From assembly GCF_001517085.1 (NCBI RefSeq), contig NZ_LRAC01000174.1, positions 62,001-126,000 of the forward strand: a stretch of DNA of 64,000 nucleotides. The letters run 5' to 3'. The stretch is from Paenibacillus sp. DMB5 (GTDB lineage Bacteria; Bacillota; Bacilli; Paenibacillales; Paenibacillaceae). Of the stretch, positions 1 through 10,756 are shown piece by piece (positions within the stretch are counted from its first letter, which is position 1; each line of letters starts with the position of its first letter). The notes under the pieces are model-generated. The model was given only the letters and a program-made list of their open reading frames with translations. It searched no databases and was not told where the DNA came from. The position numbers and the translations under genes were made by a program.

Positions 1-300
1 AAGTTTTGGACTTCCGGCCGCTGTTGTCTGCAGATTTCCTGATTTAAACCGCTGTTCGCGGTAGAAATCTGCAGACTGACTATGCTTCCGTAGCGAGCTT
101 TTCTCCGAAAAGCTTTCAGGCGGACGCTACGCTCCTACAGTTCCAAAATTCCCTCCGTTACTCCCGCCCATCCGCTGCGCTTGAAGGCAAAAACAAACCC
201 TCACCCCGCTGAGGGTGAGGGTAGCATGAGGGCAAGCGGCTTGGCAGCGCTTGCCGGAACCGCGCCGGCAGGGTTAAAGCGCCTCTGCCTGTGAATTTAC
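1..300. repeat. Cluster of intergenic hairpins
   Basis: No gene is seen in positions 1-830. The first 300 bases hold several inverted repeats. GTCTGCAGATTTC near 27-40 pairs perfectly with GAAATCTGCAGAC near 64-77 around an inner CCGC/GCGG stem. CGTAGCG (89-95) and AGCTTTTC (96-103) pair with GAAAAGCT (107-114) and CGCTACG (125-131). ACCCTCACCC (197-206) pairs with GGGTGAGGGT (213-222). GGCAAGCG (231-238) pairs with CGCTTGCC (248-255). No transposase is present. These look like dispersed palindromic repeats. Positions 300-720 show nothing I can support. Confidence 0.6.
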
Positions 301-726
301 AAGATATAACAATAGCAAATTCCAAAGATTCGGCAGAGTGGCCTGCAAGTCCATGCGGTGATCACTACCTAATCCGCACGAATTGATAGAAGAAAGCATT
401 TCCCATACCTAAGTGCAGATAAGACAACTAATTTACTCTTTTTTAGACAAATCCAGCATTTAGGTGTAAAAAGCACACTTAGATCATCGCAAAAGCATCA
501 TTTTAGCCAAAACAGGGGGAATTAGATGTCTTTTTTCCAACTAGGTCTGGCAACTGGGTGAGAACGCATAATGTAAGTGGTTTAATTCCAACTAATTGAC
601 GAGGACTGCCGGTGCCACCGTTTATGCAAGCACTCACTAATTACTAAACTCCAAGTTACAATAACTCACTCTCCGGCGCCTCACGGCTGCTATTTCCCCG
701 TGATTTCCGCAGTAAAGCAGCTCACA

Positions 727-777
727 CCAAAAACTGGTGCCCGATTACCCGCAAATGCAGGTATCGGAACACCAGTA
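727..777 (-). terminator. Terminator after the beta-glucoside operon
   Basis: Read on the minus strand, an arm beginning ACTGGTG pairs with one ending CACCAGT, with further pairing of CCGATACC and GGTAATCGG inside, followed by a T run (TTTTTGG). It lies about 55 bases past the HPr stop and closes the operon. Confidence 0.7.
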
Positions 778-831
778 TTTCATCCGACTGTGACAAGGTA
801 AGCGGGATGAGCCGGCGGCATTCAGCCAGCC

Positions 832-1107
832 CTACTCCTGAACCTCTCCCAGCCCTTCCTTAACCATAACATCCTGCAGCGCGCTCAGTGCTTCCTCAGC
901 CTGGCCGCCTTCGGCAATCAGGCTCAGCGTATCGCCGGGCTCCAGGCCGAGCGACAACACGCCGAGAATGGATTTGAGGGTAACCTTCTTTCCGCCGCTT
1001 TCGGCGAACACCTCGGTATCTTTAAACTTGGTAGCTGTGTTGACCAGCGCGGTGGCCGGGCGGGCGTGGATGCCGTCTTCGTCTACGATTTTGAATGTCT
1101 TTTGCAT
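832..1107 (-). CDS. ptsH: HPr-type PTS phosphocarrier protein
   Basis: About 91 residues, the usual HPr length. The active-site histidine sits in GIHARPA (residue 14, His15 in the usual numbering). The regulatory serine target of HPr kinase is present in LKSILGVLSLG (Ser46), so this is not Crh, which lacks the histidine. I chose the ATG before QKTFKI because it aligns with the family start; a GTG five codons upstream is also possible. The gene is last in the beta-glucoside operon, 34 bases after the IIA coding part. No ptsI (enzyme I) gene lies beside it, so it may be a second, operon-specific HPr that passes phosphate from enzyme I to the neighbouring IIA domain. That role is inferred from position. 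Confidence 0.9.
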   Translation of the reverse strand: MQKTFKIVDEDGIHARPATALVNTATKFKDTEVFAESGGKKVTLKSILGVLSLGLEPGDTLSLIAEGGQAEEALSALQDVMVKEGLGEVQE

Positions 1108-1141
1108 AACAGCTTCACTCACTTTCTTCTATTGGAATAGT

Positions 1142-3057
1142 TTAGGCCTGCACAGTGTAGAGCAGCTCCTGCTCCTTCACTGTGGAACGGCCTGCAGGCT
1201 TGATAGAGCTGTACTCGGCAATATTGGTAATGATTACCGGTGTAATGGTGCTGTAGCCCGCTTTTTCAATTTCGGCACGGTCGAATTCCATCAGCAGATC
1301 ACCAACGGATACTTTAGTGCCGGCTGTCACTTTTGGCGAGAAATGCAGGCCTTTCAGCTTCACGTATCGATACCGATGTGAATCAGCATTTCAGCGCCGT
1401 TGTCGCTGACCAGACCAATTGCATGTCCGCTCTTCGACAGTGAGAACACAGTGCCGTTTACAGGAGATACTACCCGTCCTTCGGACGGCTGAATCGCAAA
1501 GCCCTTACCCATGATTTCTTCGGAGAACGCCGGATCATTCACTTCGCTGAGCGGTTTAACTTCACCGGTAATCGGACTGTAGATGTCTTCGGTAACCTTT
1601 GTAGCAGCTTCAGCTTCCAGCGCATCAGCAATCACAGCTGAGTTCGAAGAAGCATTTGCATCAGCCGTTGCAGCCGGAACCGCTGCTGCTGCAGCTTCAG
1701 GCTCATCTTCAAAGCCCAGAATATAAGTTACAATTGCAGCAACAGCAATACCGATGGCAAACCCGATGATGGAGTAGACAAAGGTCTCGCCGATAACCAT
1801 CGGAATCCCGGACAAACCAGCCAGACCGCCGATCACATAAGCTTTTACTTTGAACAGACTCAGGAACGCTCCACCCACTGCTCCGCCGATCAAAGCGCCG
1901 ATAAACGGCTTTTTGAACCGCATGTTAACCCCGTACATTGCAGGCTCCGTAATACCCATCAGTGCGGTTACACTTGTCGAGAGGGCCAAAGGTTTCAGCT
2001 TGCTGTTTTTCGTTTTCAGGAACACACCGAAGGTTGCACCGGCCTGGGCAAAGTTGGCAACCATCATAATCGGAATGATGTAGTCATAACCAAGGCTGGC
2101 AATGGAAGCAATCATGATCGGAATAAGCGCATAGTGCATACCTGTAATAATCAGCAGGGACATTGTACCGCCCAGCAGGAGACCGGCGAACAATCCGGTA
2201 TTGTTAAACAGCCAGGAAATTCCGTCGGTAAGGCCGTTACCGATGATTACGCCAATCGGGCCAACAGCAATCAGGGTCAGAGGTACAATTACGAGCAGTG
2301 TAACGGTTGGAACAATAATCAGCTTGAGTGAAGCGTGTGTAACTTTATCTACTGCTTTTTCAACATAGGAAGCCAGCCATACCGCTATGATGATCGGGAT
2401 AACCGATGAGGAATAAGTTGCTGCAACAACAGGCAGGCTGGCAAAAGTAACCGGCTCACCTGAGCCCAGCAGCGTCGTTATCGTCGGATGCAGGATAGCA
2501 GCACCGATTGCTGCGCCAATATACATATTGCTGCCCAGCTTGCGGGCGGCACTTACCGCCAGAATGATCGGCAGGAAGTAGAAGGCGCCGTCACCGATCG
2601 CCGAAAGAATGACATAGGTAGAACTGGTGGTACCCATCCATCCCGCCGCTACCAGCAGGGCAATGATCCCTTTGATCATACCTGCGCCGGTAATTGCCGG
2701 CAGGATCGGAGTGAAGCTTCCGGAGATGAAATCGAGAATGCTGCTCAGCACATTCTTTTTCTTCTTGGGTCCCGCATCAGCTGCGGCCGCACCGGACCGC
2801 CCTTCCGGGGCTCCCTTCATGTTCTTGACAAGCTCGTTATATACGACCGGCACATCGTTACCGATGATAACCTGGAACTGCCCCCCGTTAATCATTACAC
2901 CCATAACACCAGGTGTTTTCTGCAGGGCGGCTTTATCCGCTTTATTGTTGTCATTAAGGTTAAAGCGCAGGCGGGTCATGCAGTGTGTAACCTGTTCAAT
3001 ATTCTCTTCTCCGCCCACCAGCTTCAATATGTCTTTAGAAAGTGCTGTTTTATCCAT
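1142..3057 (-). pseudogene. bglP: Beta-glucoside PTS transporter IIBCA, split by a frameshift
   Basis: The main frame (1360-3057, about 565 residues) has an N-terminal IIB domain with the phosphocysteine in THCMTRLRF, a multi-span IIC membrane domain, and the start of a C-terminal IIA (Glc-type) domain as far as IHIGIDT, which contains the active-site histidine. The rest of IIA (VKLKGLHFSP..., ending at 1142) is in another frame. The frames meet at a GTGA overlap at 1360-1363. One extra base there (GAT ACC GTG AAG) restores a normal protein of about 638 residues. This is probably a single-base error or a recent mutation, not two designed genes. Start: ATG nine bases after AAGGAG. The intact protein imports and phosphorylates beta-glucosides such as salicin or arbutin; substrate is inferred from the family and neighbours. 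Confidence 0.85.
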
Positions 3058-3090
3058 ATCTATGTGCTCCTTCAATTCCGAGTTTTTTGG

Positions 3091-3178
3091 AACAAAAAAA
3101 CCTAAACACCCATAGTATCGCGATTAGGCCGCACATACTATTCAGCGTTTAGGTTTTGCCTGCTTAGAGTAACAATCC
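3091..3178 (-). promoter_or_regulatory. RAT antiterminator site overlapping a terminator, before bglP
   Basis: On the minus strand the RNA begins GGATTGTTACTC and runs through GCAGGCAAAACC (RAT, about 3149-3178), closely matching the LicT/SacT/BglG binding site. Its 3' half, AAAACCTAAAC, is also the 5' arm of a terminator whose other arm is GTTTAGG followed by seven Ts (down to about 3091). Binding of the antiterminator to the RAT prevents the terminator from forming. It lies between licT and bglP. Confidence 0.92.
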
Positions 3179-3188
3179 CGTCTTGCTC

Positions 3189-4049
<861 letters not shown>

Positions 4050-4065
4050 TTACGCCGTCAGAGTA

Positions 4066-4142
4066 GTAAAAAGGCAAAACCAAAACAGGCACTTAATACT
4101 CAATGCCAGCTTCTGGTTTTGCTGAAAGTTCAGTAACAATCC
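4066..4142 (-). promoter_or_regulatory. RAT antiterminator site overlapping a terminator, before licT
   Basis: On the minus strand GGATTGTTACTGAAC...TTTCAGCAAAACCAG (about 4113-4142) matches the RAT consensus. The GCAAAACCA segment can instead pair with TGGTTTTGC followed by CTTTTT, forming a terminator down to about 4066. The antiterminator would therefore control its own transcript. Confidence 0.85.
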
Positions 4143-4165
4143 AGTTTTAGTTTTCCCGTAAATGC

Positions 4166-5688
<1,523 letters not shown>

Positions 5689-5715
5689 TTATTTTATAGG
5701 TATGATGCCCGGAAA

Positions 5716-5820
5716 CAAGAAAAACCTAAACCGTTAGTAAAGAAATTGCCACCTCCAAATAGAGAAGACAAATGCTTTACCATCAGTTTAGGTTTTGCCT
5801 GGCCCGGCCAGTAACAATCC
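5716..5820 (-). promoter_or_regulatory. RAT antiterminator site overlapping a terminator, before the 6-phospho-beta-glucosidase gene
   Basis: Minus-strand GGATTGTTACTGG...GGCAAAACCTAAAC (about 5789-5820) is the third RAT of the operon. AAAACCTAAAC is repeated as the complementary arm GTTTAGGTTTTTCTTG near 5716-5732, giving the alternative terminator. A TATAAT-like -10 (5841-5846) lies about 20 bases upstream; I could not find a good -35. Confidence 0.9.
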
Positions 5821-5916
5821 ATTAAACGATGAATTTAAGGATTATATAATTACGTTAATCCTAACACAGCAATTCCTGAATTTCAAATCCTCATTTTCAA
5901 CAAGCCCAGCTCCGGC

Positions 5917-6450
5917 TTAGCCGAAGACCAATAAACATACGGCAATGGCGGCAATGAAGCCGACGAGGTCGGAGAACAGGCCTACCTTGAGCGCATAACG
6001 TCCGTTACGGATTCCCACAGCGCCAAAATAGACTGTCAGCACATACAGTGTGGTGTCTGTGCTCCCCTGAATCGTCGATGCAATCATACCGATCAGGGAA
6101 TCGGGCCCGTGGACACGGATCAGATCGGTTGTATAGGCCAGCGAGCCGGTGCCGGTCAGTGGACGCAGCAGGCCCAGCGGCAGCACCTCCGGCGGGACGC
6201 CGAGGCCTTCCAGCGCCGGGGCAATGAAGCCCATAAGGAAATCCAGCGCCCCGGAGGCACGGAACACGCTGATGGCAACAAGCATGCCAACCAGATGTGG
6301 AATGATGGCGATTGCCGTGCCGAAGCCGTCTTTGGCTCCTTCTACAAAGGATTCGTACACCGGTACCTTGCGTGTAAAAGCATATAGCGGGATAAAGGTG
6401 ATCATGACCGGAATCGCCCAGGCCGAGATGAGGCTGATTAGGTGTAACAA
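5917..6450 (-). CDS. spmB: Spore maturation protein B
   Basis: 177 residues and four or five hydrophobic segments, with the nucleoside-recognition (Gate) domain shared with SpmA. Recognisable stretches are FVEGAKDGFGTA, IPHLVGMLVAI and GSTDTTLYVLTVYFG. With SpmA it is needed in B. subtilis for full spore-core dehydration and heat resistance; the transported substrate is not known. It starts with TTG, six bases after AAGGGTGAG and seven bases past the spmA stop, so the two are co-translated. In B. subtilis the order dacB-spmA-spmB is the same. Confidence 0.93.
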   Translation of the reverse strand: MLHLISLISAWAIPVMITFIPLYAFTRKVPVYESFVEGAKDGFGTAIAIIPHLVGMLVAISVFRASGALDFLMGFIAPALEGLGVPPEVLPLGLLRPLTGTGSLAYTTDLIRVHGPDSLIGMIASTIQGSTDTTLYVLTVYFGAVGIRNGRYALKVGLFSDLVGFIAAIAVCLLVFG

Positions 6451-6457
6451 GCTAGGC

Positions 6458-7123
6458 TCACCCTTTCATCGAGGTATGCGGGACAGCGGGACCTCCGGCG
6501 GCGTGATCCCCTGGCCTGACTGCCGGGGGCTTTGGCGGCCTGCGCAGCAGGGTTAGCCGGCGGAACAGCCTGTCCGCGCCAATCGCAGCAAGAGTGGCTA
6601 CAGCAGTTGCCGCCAGCGTCGTGCCGACAATGCCGGCCGGGTCGGCTGAGCCGTAATTAAGCCGGATCGCAATCAGCGTAGCCGGAATGAGCGTAATGCT
6701 CGCGGTGTTCAGCGCAAGCAGTGTGCACATGGCCGGAGTCGCTGTCTCCTTGTCAGGATTCAGCGTCTGCAGCTCCTGCATCGCCTTGATGCCCATTGGC
6801 GTTGCCGCATTGCCCAAGCCAAGCAGATTTGCGCTCATATTGGACAGAATATAGCCGATCGCCGGATGGCCCTTGGGCACATCCGGGAACAGGAAGCCGA
6901 CTACCGGGCCGAGCAGCCGGGCTATTTTGCGAAGCAGGCCCGCATCCTCGGCCACCCGCATCATCCCCATCCAGAATACCAGTACGCTAATCAGGCCAAA
7001 GCTTACAGTGACCCCGTTTTTGGCTCCGTCAAAGACGGCGGCAGTAAAAGCATCCATCCGGCCGTTCACGGCTGCAAACACAAAGCCGATCACGATCATC
7101 CCCAGCCAGATCCCGTTAATCAT
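6458..7123 (-). CDS. spmA: Spore maturation protein A
   Basis: 221 residues with several membrane spans and a nucleoside-recognition domain. Diagnostic parts are NMSANLLGLGNAATPMGIKAM and LLALNTASITLIPATLIAIR. The last 30 residues are proline-rich and hydrophilic. The protein acts with SpmB in spore-core dehydration. Its ATG follows a strong TAGGAGGAGGG site. It sits between dacB and spmB in one operon expected to be expressed in the mother cell. Confidence 0.93.
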   Translation of the reverse strand: MINGIWLGMIVIGFVFAAVNGRMDAFTAAVFDGAKNGVTVSFGLISVLVFWMGMMRVAEDAGLLRKIARLLGPVVGFLFPDVPKGHPAIGYILSNMSANLLGLGNAATPMGIKAMQELQTLNPDKETATPAMCTLLALNTASITLIPATLIAIRLNYGSADPAGIVGTTLAATAVATLAAIGADRLFRRLTLLRRPPKPPAVRPGDHAAGGPAVPHTSMKG

Positions 7124-7166
7124 CCCGGTCCCTCCTCCTACCCGGCTCTCTTCCCCGGTGCTCTTA

Positions 7167-7274
7167 TTATCTTCCCATCTGCAGCAGCGCCCGCAGAGCG
7201 CTTCCCAGCGCCTGAAGCCAGTTGTCTGCCGGATATGCGGCAGTTCCCGCCGGACTGTAACGTTTCATATACAT
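7167..7274 (-). other. Frameshifted C-terminal tail of DacB (35 codons)
   Basis: After the dacB stop, another frame stays open for 35 codons to 7167 (start MYMKRY, end LLQMGR). One extra C in the CCC run at 7288-7290 joins it to DacB through DRSPPEES. The tail holds the segment NWLQALGSALRALLQMGR, which looks like the C-terminal amphipathic membrane anchor of D,D-carboxypeptidases. It could also be translated alone, since GGAGG precedes its ATG. Confidence 0.5.
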
Positions 7275-8371
7275 GGATTCCTCCGGAGGGAGCGGTCCGG
7301 CTCATAGACCGGTACCCGGCCAATCTCCTTGCCTCCGAGCTGCAGCACCACAGCGCCCTTCAGGCCGAAGCTGCTGCCCCGGACTATCTTCTCCCCTGCG
7401 GCGGCCGGCTCCTCGTTCAGAACCAGCTTGGTCGTTATTCTGGCCTCCTCGCCCTGACCAAGCGGGTAGGCAAATTTGCGGGACGTAACAAAGCTGTACC
7501 CGCTGATGCCCTCCCCTCGTTCAATTAAGGTTTTGAGCGGATAATGATTGAATCCGAAATTAAGCAGCGCGGCATGATCATTCCAGTCATTGCCGTCATT
7601 CAGCGTCACCGCTACCAGCTGCTGGCCGCCGCGGGTAGCGGAGCTGACCAGGCAGCGCAGCGCTTTTTTGGTATATCCGGTCTTAACCCCGTCCGCACCT
7701 TCGTACAGGCGTAGCATTTTATTTTTATTGGCCCATTTGTAGTCCCACTTCTCATACGGATTATCAGCCGTCTTCTCCTGTGTCCCCACAATTTCCTTGA
7801 ATACAGGATTATGCAGCGCATAGGCGGTCAGTACAGCCAGATCGTTGGCACTGGAATAATGCCCTTCTGCATCCAGCCCGTGCGGATTGGCGAAATGGGT
7901 ATTCTTCAGCCCCAGCTCTTCCGCTTTGGCATTCATCAGATAGACGAACCCCTGCTCAGACCCGCCGACATGCTCGGCGATTGCTGTTGCCGCATCATTT
8001 CCCGAGCGCAGCATCAGCCCGTACAGCATATCCTCCAGCAGCATCTCTTCGCCCTGCTTTAAATACAGTGAGGAGCCTTCCTTGGCAAAGGCGTTTTTGC
8101 CCACCTTCACTTTGGAAGCCAGATCCCCGCTTTCTATCGCCACGATCGCCGTCATGATTTTGGTCAGACTGGCAATCAGCATCGGCTCATCCCCCCGGCT
8201 GCTGTACAGGAGCCTTCCGGATTCCACATCAATGAGTGCCGCCGCCCTGGCATGGGTTGAAACAGAAGCGTTTTCCGCAGATACCGGATTCACCGGGACA
8301 AGCACTGCGAGCAGCAGGCACATTATCAGAATTAACGACGGCTTCACAGTAATTACAGTTAATGGTTTCAT
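7265..8371 (-). CDS. dacB: D-alanyl-D-alanine carboxypeptidase, sporulation type (DacB)
   Basis: 368 residues in this frame. A signal peptide (residues 1-32) is followed by a penicillin-binding S11 peptidase domain with S68-x-x-K71 (SLTK), S123-G-N125 and K230-T-G232, then a C-terminal beta domain. It trims D-Ala from the stem peptide of spore cortex. In B. subtilis dacB is transcribed from a SigE promoter with spmA and spmB, and that order is kept here. I chose the second ATG because GGAGG is six bases upstream. The last eight residues (RRNPCI) look out of frame; the natural tail is probably the 35-codon stretch that follows. Confidence 0.9.
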   Translation of the reverse strand: MKPLTVITVKPSLILIMCLLLAVLVPVNPVSAENASVSTHARAAALIDVESGRLLYSSRGDEPMLIASLTKIMTAIVAIESGDLASKVKVGKNAFAKEGSSLYLKQGEEMLLEDMLYGLMLRSGNDAATAIAEHVGGSEQGFVYLMNAKAEELGLKNTHFANPHGLDAEGHYSSANDLAVLTAYALHNPVFKEIVGTQEKTADNPYEKWDYKWANKNKMLRLYEGADGVKTGYTKKALRCLVSSATRGGQQLVAVTLNDGNDWNDHAALLNFGFNHYPLKTLIERGEGISGYSFVTSRKFAYPLGQGEEARITTKLVLNEEPAAAGEKIVRGSSFGLKGAVVLQLGGKEIGRVPVYEPDRSLRRNPCI

Positions 8372-8424
8372 GTTCATCCTCCGGTTTTGATCAGTTCACC
8401 TGTCCTTATCCTCCTGCCTGTACA

Positions 8425-8455
8425 AGTGTATGCTGAACGCCGGGCAGGTATGTCC
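8425..8455 (-). promoter_or_regulatory. Possible SigE promoter of dacB-spmA-spmB
   Basis: Minus-strand CATACACT at 8425-8432 fits the SigE -10 (CATACAMT), with GGACATA about 16 bases upstream as a weak -35. It lies 54 bases before the dacB start. SigE control of dacB is known in B. subtilis. Confidence 0.4.
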
Positions 8456-8469
8456 TCCCCGGGAAAGCA

Positions 8470-8491
8470 AAATAACCCCGAAAAGCGGGGT
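8470..8491 (-). terminator. Hairpin with T-rich tail upstream of dacB
   Basis: Minus-strand ACCCCG-CTTTT-CGGGGT is followed by TATTTTGCTTT. It would end any transcript started between here and the ytfJ terminator at 8563-8595. Confidence 0.5.
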
Positions 8492-8562
8492 GCGCTGTCT
8501 TGACCTGCAGGCTGGCTCAGGTTCTTACCAGGGCCTCCGTAACACAACAATTTTCTTACTCC

Positions 8563-8595
8563 AAAAAAGGACACCGCCCTAAACAGGCGGTGTCC
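8563..8595 (-). terminator. Terminator of ytfJ
   Basis: GGACACCGCC pairs with GGCGGTGTCC around a seven-base loop; on the minus strand it is followed by TTTTTT. It lies about 50 bases after the ytfJ stop. Confidence 0.88.
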
Positions 8596-8643
8596 CTGAT
8601 ATGCAGCTTCTCATTCCATACGGGCACATTCCGTTATAAGCCT

Positions 8644-9141
8644 CTAATGGGCCGATGAACTCGGATGCGTGGTTTCTGTTTTAACAGTTGTCGTTTTTAC
8701 TTCCGGTGTCCCTACAATTTCTGCTCCGACCGGCGTCCCGTTGTTGTTCTGGAACATATTCTGGATTTTGTCGATCAGGTTGGGAGCGGAGTCAATAATC
8801 TTCTCGAACAGGTGAGTCTGGTTATCCAGCGGCACAATATGTACCCCTTCTCTGCCTACCACGAGAAAAGCGATCGGACGGATCGATACCCCGCCCCCGC
8901 TGCCTCCCCCGAAAGGAAGCATTTTTACGCTGCTGCCGCTAGCGTTGACGCCCGGACCGTCATCCTCTACCCGGAAATCGCTGCCCCCTGCGGCAAACCC
9001 GAAGGCCACTTTACTGATCGGCAGAATGACACTGCCATCCGGGGTCTCCACCGGATCTCCGACAATCGTATTTACATCCACCATGCCCTTGATATTTTCC
9101 ATTGCCGTCTGCATTAGTCCTTGGATCGGATGGTCGCTCAT
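8644..9141 (-). CDS. ytfJ: GerW family sporulation protein YtfJ
   Basis: 165 residues from the ATG that follows GGAGG (MSDHPIQGLMQT). The family core is visible: VGDPVETPDGSVILPISKV, then a glycine-rich stretch (FGGGSGGG) and IRPIAFLVVGREGVHIVPLD. The last 30 residues are Thr/Val-rich and variable. In B. subtilis YtfJ is made in the forespore and affects germination. It is followed by its own terminator. The gene upstream (9258-9944, DUF2953) is the usual partner ytfI. Confidence 0.92.
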   Translation of the reverse strand: MSDHPIQGLMQTAMENIKGMVDVNTIVGDPVETPDGSVILPISKVAFGFAAGGSDFRVEDDGPGVNASGSSVKMLPFGGGSGGGVSIRPIAFLVVGREGVHIVPLDNQTHLFEKIIDSAPNLIDKIQNMFQNNNGTPVGAEIVGTPEVKTTTVKTETTHPSSSAH

Positions 9142-9212
9142 GTTGATATCCTCCTTTGGCTTATAAAGACTTCTCAAGTCTTTCACAGGTGATATCATCC
9201 CCCATGTGCAGC

Positions 9213-9243
9213 ATTTGTATGTAAGATGTTTCTTAGAATAGGC
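9213..9243 (-). promoter_or_regulatory. Possible sporulation sigma-factor promoter of ytfJ
   Basis: Minus-strand CATACAAAT (9213-9221) with GCCTATT about 15 bases upstream resembles a SigE- or SigG-type promoter. It is 72 bases before the ytfJ start. Confidence 0.3.
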
Positions 9244-9257
9244 TTGTCCAGCCGGTA

Positions 9258-9944
9258 TTAGCCCCCGCGTTTAAGCAGACGTATCCAGCGGGACAGCCCG
9301 CCCTCCACCTTGGCAATACGCCGCAGCAGCTGCAATCCTGAATAGAGGACATAGGCAACATTTAATTTTCCGGTGCAGACAGCCTCTGTAGCAAAACACA
9401 TCTCATCCCGGAACACCGGGACAACGAACATCCGCGGACTGCGCTGCAGTCTTACCATCTGCGACAGCCAGCCGACAAGGCCCCATTTCAGTCCGGACAG
9501 TACGCCCGTTGCTGTGGCAGTATAGGCGGCATCGCCCAGCGAGAAATCTGTCGACCAGTCGAACCGGGTGATGCGGACATGGGATAATAGCGCCTTCATC
9601 CATGTTTTTAGCCCCTGAGTCGCCTTAAGCACTTCTTTCAGCTCCTCTTTCCAGACCCGCAGCTTCTCTTTGTCGATTTGCTCTTCGGAATCCGATTCCT
9701 GACGCACTGGCTTGATTCCGCTCTCCTCGAGCTTTACCTTCACGCCGCGCGCAATTCCCTCATAGACCAGTTTAGGCAGCTCAAAATGGAACTTAACCAG
9801 TCCGAACAGCGCTTTGATATCGAATTCCACACGGTCATCCTTGCCGATTCTGTTTAAACGGAAGTGAAAATGAATAGAGGAAGACAGCACCAGTACAATT
9901 GCCAGCAGCAGCAGGGCTAAGGGTATAACAAGCCATAAAGTCAC
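9258..9944 (-). CDS. ytfI: DUF2953 domain protein YtfI
   Basis: 228 residues. One N-terminal membrane segment (residues 4-24, LVIPLALLLLAIVLVLSSSI) is followed by the DUF2953 domain, with the typical DIKALFGLVKFHFELPK start and FDWSTDFSLGDAAYTATATGVLSGLKWG. The function is unknown; it usually lies next to ytfJ and probably acts in sporulation. A hydrophilic linker (residues 70-110) contains many charged residues. Confidence 0.88.
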   Translation of the reverse strand: MTLWLVIPLALLLLAIVLVLSSSIHFHFRLNRIGKDDRVEFDIKALFGLVKFHFELPKLVYEGIARGVKVKLEESGIKPVRQESDSEEQIDKEKLRVWKEELKEVLKATQGLKTWMKALLSHVRITRFDWSTDFSLGDAAYTATATGVLSGLKWGLVGWLSQMVRLQRSPRMFVVPVFRDEMCFATEAVCTGKLNVAYVLYSGLQLLRRIAKVEGGLSRWIRLLKRGG

Positions 9945-10095
9945 GGTTTTACCTCCAAGCAGCCTTTTTGTAGAATCCTTGGGTTAGTATGGCAAAGTGG
10001 ACTGGAAAACATTCGGACAGACGCAAATAGCGAAAAAAATAAGCGGGCGGGCCTTAAAATTCACTTAATCGTAGCCCTGCACGCAGCACAAACAT

Positions 10096-10130
10096 AAAAA
10101 ACCGCTGCCCCATAAGGGACAACGGCTGTG
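10096..10130 (-). terminator. Terminator of scpA-scpB
   Basis: Minus-strand CCGTTGTCCC pairs with GGGGCAGCGG around TTAT and is followed by TTTTTT. It lies just past the scpB stop. Confidence 0.88.
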
Positions 10131-10150
10131 AGAACTGAAGTATAGGAGCC

Positions 10151-10756
10151 TTATTGTTCAACATCCACATCATCAAATGACATCTGGCTGTCCAGCTTGT
10201 TGAACAAAAGCTGGGTTTCCTCTTCCAGACTGTCGGAAGTATCAAAACTCGACGGCTCCGGCAGCTCCTTCAGGCTGGCCAGCCCGAAGCTGTCCAGGAA
10301 TGATTTGGTCGTTCCGTACAGAATAGGCCGGCCTACGGCCTCAGCCCGTCCAACCTCATGAATCAGATCCTTGTTGTTCAGCGTATGAATCGCCCGCTCC
10401 GACTTTACGCCGCGGATCTCTTCGATTTCCACCCGGGTAATCGGCTGGCGGTAGGCCACAATCGCCAGTGTCTCAAGTGCGGCCTGTGACAGGGAGGACC
10501 GTGCCGGCGAGTAAGCCAGGCGCTCGAAATACGGGGCGTGATCCGGCAGGGTAGCCAGCCGGTAATTTCCGGCAATCTGCACAACCTGCAGTCCCCGCTC
10601 CTGGGATACATACTCCTCTTTCAGTTCCTCCAGTGCCCGGGTCGCGAGATCCGGACGCTGCTCGGTAATTTCGGCAATTTGCCGGACGGACAGCCCCTCA
10701 TCCCCGGACAGAAATAGCAGGCCCTCAATAATTGATTTCAGCGTTTTGTAATCCAC
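10151..10756 (-). CDS. scpB: Segregation and condensation protein B
   Basis: 201 residues. Two winged-helix domains are visible: one near residues 1-70 (LKSIIEGLLFLSGDEGLSVRQIAEI) and one near 80-160, with ETLAIVAYRQPITRVEIEEIRGV and GRPILYGTT, both diagnostic for ScpB. The C-terminal 35 residues are acidic. ScpB forms the kleisin complex with ScpA and SMC for chromosome segregation. It starts with GTG after GGAGGAGAGG and overlaps the end of scpA by 32 bases. Confidence 0.95.
   Translation of the reverse strand: MDYKTLKSIIEGLLFLSGDEGLSVRQIAEITEQRPDLATRALEELKEEYVSQERGLQVVQIAGNYRLATLPDHAPYFERLAYSPARSSLSQAALETLAIVAYRQPITRVEIEEIRGVKSERAIHTLNNKDLIHEVGRAEAVGRPILYGTTKSFLDSFGLASLKELPEPSSFDTSDSLEEETQLLFNKLDSQMSFDDVDVEQ

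Noticed and set aside
8374-8574. 66-codon minus-strand frame upstream of dacB
   Set aside because: It crosses two terminator-like hairpins and the putative promoter, and its sequence has no protein-like pattern.
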